From: an uncultured Gemella sp.
Lineage (GTDB): Bacteria; Bacillota; Bacilli; Staphylococcales; Gemellaceae
Direction: 5' to 3'
Assembly (NCBI GenBank): GCA_938038035.1
Contig: CALHQV010000132.1
Location: 8,789 to 72,788 of the forward strand
DNA: 64,000 nucleotides
Part shown: piece after piece, positions 62,376 through 64,000 of the stretch
Numbering within the stretch: the stretch's first letter is position 1
Layout of the letters: the number at the start of each line of letters is the position of its first letter
Made by a program: the position numbers and the translations under genes
The notes under the pieces: generated by a model
What the model saw: only the letters and a program-made list of their open reading frames with translations
What the model was told of the DNA's origin: nothing
Databases searched by the model: none

Positions 62376-63938
62376 ATGTCTTTATTTGATCAAATTATTG
62401 CAGGCAAAGTTCAGGTGACTAACCTGGATGCCACAGAAGACAATCTGGACAATGTTGATACTGAAGGTACTGAAGTAGAAGCTGGCGAAAGCACCGAAGC
62501 TGAAGGTCAAGAACAAGAAGTAGAAACTACCGAAACCACTACTGAAACTGAAACCCAAGAAGAAGTAGAAACTACTACTGATTCTGAAGGTCAAGAACTC
62601 GTTGAAGAAGCTGATGAAATCGAAACTGACTTGCTCGAAGTAGAAGGCGATGAAGAAGAACTCCAACAAGTAGAACAAGAAGTAGAAGACGCTGAAGAAG
62701 CTGCTATTGCTACTGAGTCTTTCTTGGCTAACTTGTTTGCTGCTAAATATACTGGCGGTTTGTCTGCAGCTCACTGCGAACTGGCCCATGAACACGTTAC
62801 CTATATTGGTCGTCAAATCAAAATGCCTGCAAAAGACATGCCTGCTTTGGACTATGGTCGTGAATCATTTGCAACTGCTGGTGCGATTGCTATGTCTACT
62901 GAAGGCGCAATCCAATCTGTTAAAGACTTCATCATGAAAATCATTAACGGTATCGTTTCTGGCGTTAAATGGATTCTAGGTAAAGGCCGTGAACTGTTTA
63001 ACAAAATGTTCGACCAATTGGGTAAATTGCGTAAATACGCAGCTAACCTGAAAGAAAAAGTAGAAAACATCAGCACTGATACTCCTAAAGAATCCAAATA
63101 CAAATCAAGCAAAAACAAATGGTTGATTTGTGGTAATGGTAGTGGTGATTTTAGCTTCGGTACTGTAGTTGATGCTGCTAACGCCATTAAACACAATACT
63201 ACTGACCTGATTAAAGGTTGGGATGTTAACTATACTGCAGCAGTATCTACTGAAAATACTACTATCGCAGACAACATCTTGAATGAGATGGAGAAAAACG
63301 CAGAAAAAGCAGCCGATACTAAAATCGATACTACCTCTATTAATAGCATCGGTCAATCTGCTAAAAACATCGATATCAAAAAATTCGATGCTGCCTTCCC
63401 ATTCAAATCTAAAGCATGGCTTGATGGTGCATCTGCAGCAGCTACTGGTAATGTTATCATTAACTGTACCGGTGTATACCCAGGTGGCTTTATTTTATTG
63501 GCTTCCGCTGAAGATGGTAACTTGAAACGAATCTACAAAGGTAAAGTTAAAGTTGGTGAACTTAAGAAATCTATTAAAGAAGAAGCTGACGTTAGCCGTA
63601 AATCTGAACTTCTTCAAGCTTTAGTCACTATTAACAGTGCTTTGGATGACTGTGAGAAAATTCGTGCAATGGCAGAGAAAATGAATCCTACCATTAAGAA
63701 AATGGAATCAGTGATGACCAAATTCCGTATGAAATACATCACTTTCACTAAGAAAGCACGTGATGACCGCAGCTACATGCAAAGTATTAAAACAATCCGT
63801 ACTGCAGTATCTTTGATTAAACAACAAATTTACTTGCTGCGTGCACCAGGCGAAGAAACTGTTAAACTTGCTCTGAAGTCTACTTACGGCGTTCTGTCTG
63901 TAATCAACGTTCAAGTAGCAGTGTATAACAAAAAATAA
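62376..63938 (+). CDS. MSLF-type internal virion protein, 520 aa
   Basis: The protein begins MSLFDQI. Residues about 20-110 are almost entirely Glu, Thr, Asp and Val, a long acidic propeptide. AIATESF follows near 111-117, fitting the A/S-x-E cleavage rule, with a second candidate AMSTEG near 170. An amphipathic helix comes next (KDFIMKIINGIVSGVKWILG), then a basic mature body. Codons are strongly selected, so it should be abundant. The plan is shared with the 519-aa protein at 57357. The ATG follows AAAAAGGATTTATT. Inner-body or other head-internal protein is the best guess. Confidence 0.72.
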   Translation: MSLFDQIIAGKVQVTNLDATEDNLDNVDTEGTEVEAGESTEAEGQEQEVETTETTTETETQEEVETTTDSEGQELVEEADEIETDLLEVEGDEEELQQVEQEVEDAEEAAIATESFLANLFAAKYTGGLSAAHCELAHEHVTYIGRQIKMPAKDMPALDYGRESFATAGAIAMSTEGAIQSVKDFIMKIINGIVSGVKWILGKGRELFNKMFDQLGKLRKYAANLKEKVENISTDTPKESKYKSSKNKWLICGNGSGDFSFGTVVDAANAIKHNTTDLIKGWDVNYTAAVSTENTTIADNILNEMEKNAEKAADTKIDTTSINSIGQSAKNIDIKKFDAAFPFKSKAWLDGASAAATGNVIINCTGVYPGGFILLASAEDGNLKRIYKGKVKVGELKKSIKEEADVSRKSELLQALVTINSALDDCEKIRAMAEKMNPTIKKMESVMTKFRMKYITFTKKARDDRSYMQSIKTIRTAVSLIKQQIYLLRAPGEETVKLALKSTYGVLSVINVQVAVYNKK

Positions 63939-63965
63939 GATAAAACAATTAGTTTAATCTGATAG

Positions 63966-64000
63966 TATTTAGACACTACACGGATACCCGTGTAGTGTCT
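63966..64000 (+). terminator. Second copy of the 35-bp terminator
   Basis: This is an exact repeat of 58925-58959, cut by the window edge, following the second MSLFD-type gene. Confidence 0.85.

Noticed and set aside
62465..62705. Repetitive Glu/Thr codons in the 520-aa gene as a DNA repeat array
   Set aside because: The repeats follow the acidic protein sequence and have no regular unit or spacers; not a CRISPR or satellite.

Overview
The window is part of an AT-rich jumbo bacteriophage genome of the phiKZ-like, nucleus-forming type (Chimalliviridae). Direct evidence is a phiKZ-type large terminase, a multisubunit RNA polymerase whose beta and beta-prime chains are each cut into separate genes, a B-family DNA polymerase split over two genes, and large virion genes. 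Gene order adds to this: a highly expressed shell-protein candidate sits directly before the N-terminal half of beta-prime. Further on, an ssDNA/RNA-binding protein with an acidic tail, a 533-aa protein, a 524-aa protein, a 510-aa protein, beta-C, beta-prime-C and a helicase follow in the order I recall for phiKZ gp67-gp75. No host genes, tRNAs, insertion sequences or CRISPR arrays were seen, and the host cannot be named. Most genes use an AAGGA-type ribosome binding site, and many transcription units end in long perfect hairpins.

Layout. 0-6.2 kb: end of a virion gene, a structured non-coding stretch, then the terminase and two unknown genes on the minus strand. 6.2-11.5 kb: a small membrane protein, a 614-aa protein, a 165-aa protein and an H1-like/HTH DNA-binding protein, several behind a repeated promoter-hairpin leader. 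11.5-17.5 kb: mostly unknown genes, including a compact plus-strand operon, followed by a second structured non-coding region (16.57-17.07 kb). 17.5-21.3 kb: the C-terminal half of the DNA polymerase, a frameshifted two-helix membrane gene and a 364-aa unknown. 21.6-41.7 kb: the nuclear-shell and transcription block. 41.65-43.9 kb: small genes among many hairpins, including copies of an unusual repeated two-hairpin RNA and a small zinc-metallopeptidase cassette. 43.9-45.7 kb: the exonuclease/motif-A half of the DNA polymerase. 45.8-64 kb: mainly virion genes (MSLF-type internal proteins with likely protease-processed N-termini, a 1000-aa baseplate-like protein) interrupted by an accessory patch (59.0-62.2 kb) with a family of paralogous small proteins and a ClpP-like protease.

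How it works together (inference). The shell protein encloses replicating DNA. The split DNA polymerase, SF2 helicase, Mre11/SbcD-like nuclease and ssDNA/RNA-binding protein act on that DNA, and the phage RNA polymerase transcribes it. The terminase packages it into capsids that carry the processed internal proteins. The most unusual signals are the repeated two-hairpin RNA with compensatory base changes next to two HTH-type genes, two long structured non-coding regions with look-alike terminators, a promoter-plus-hairpin leader module used four times, the +1 frameshift gene, and repeated short motifs in disordered protein tails.
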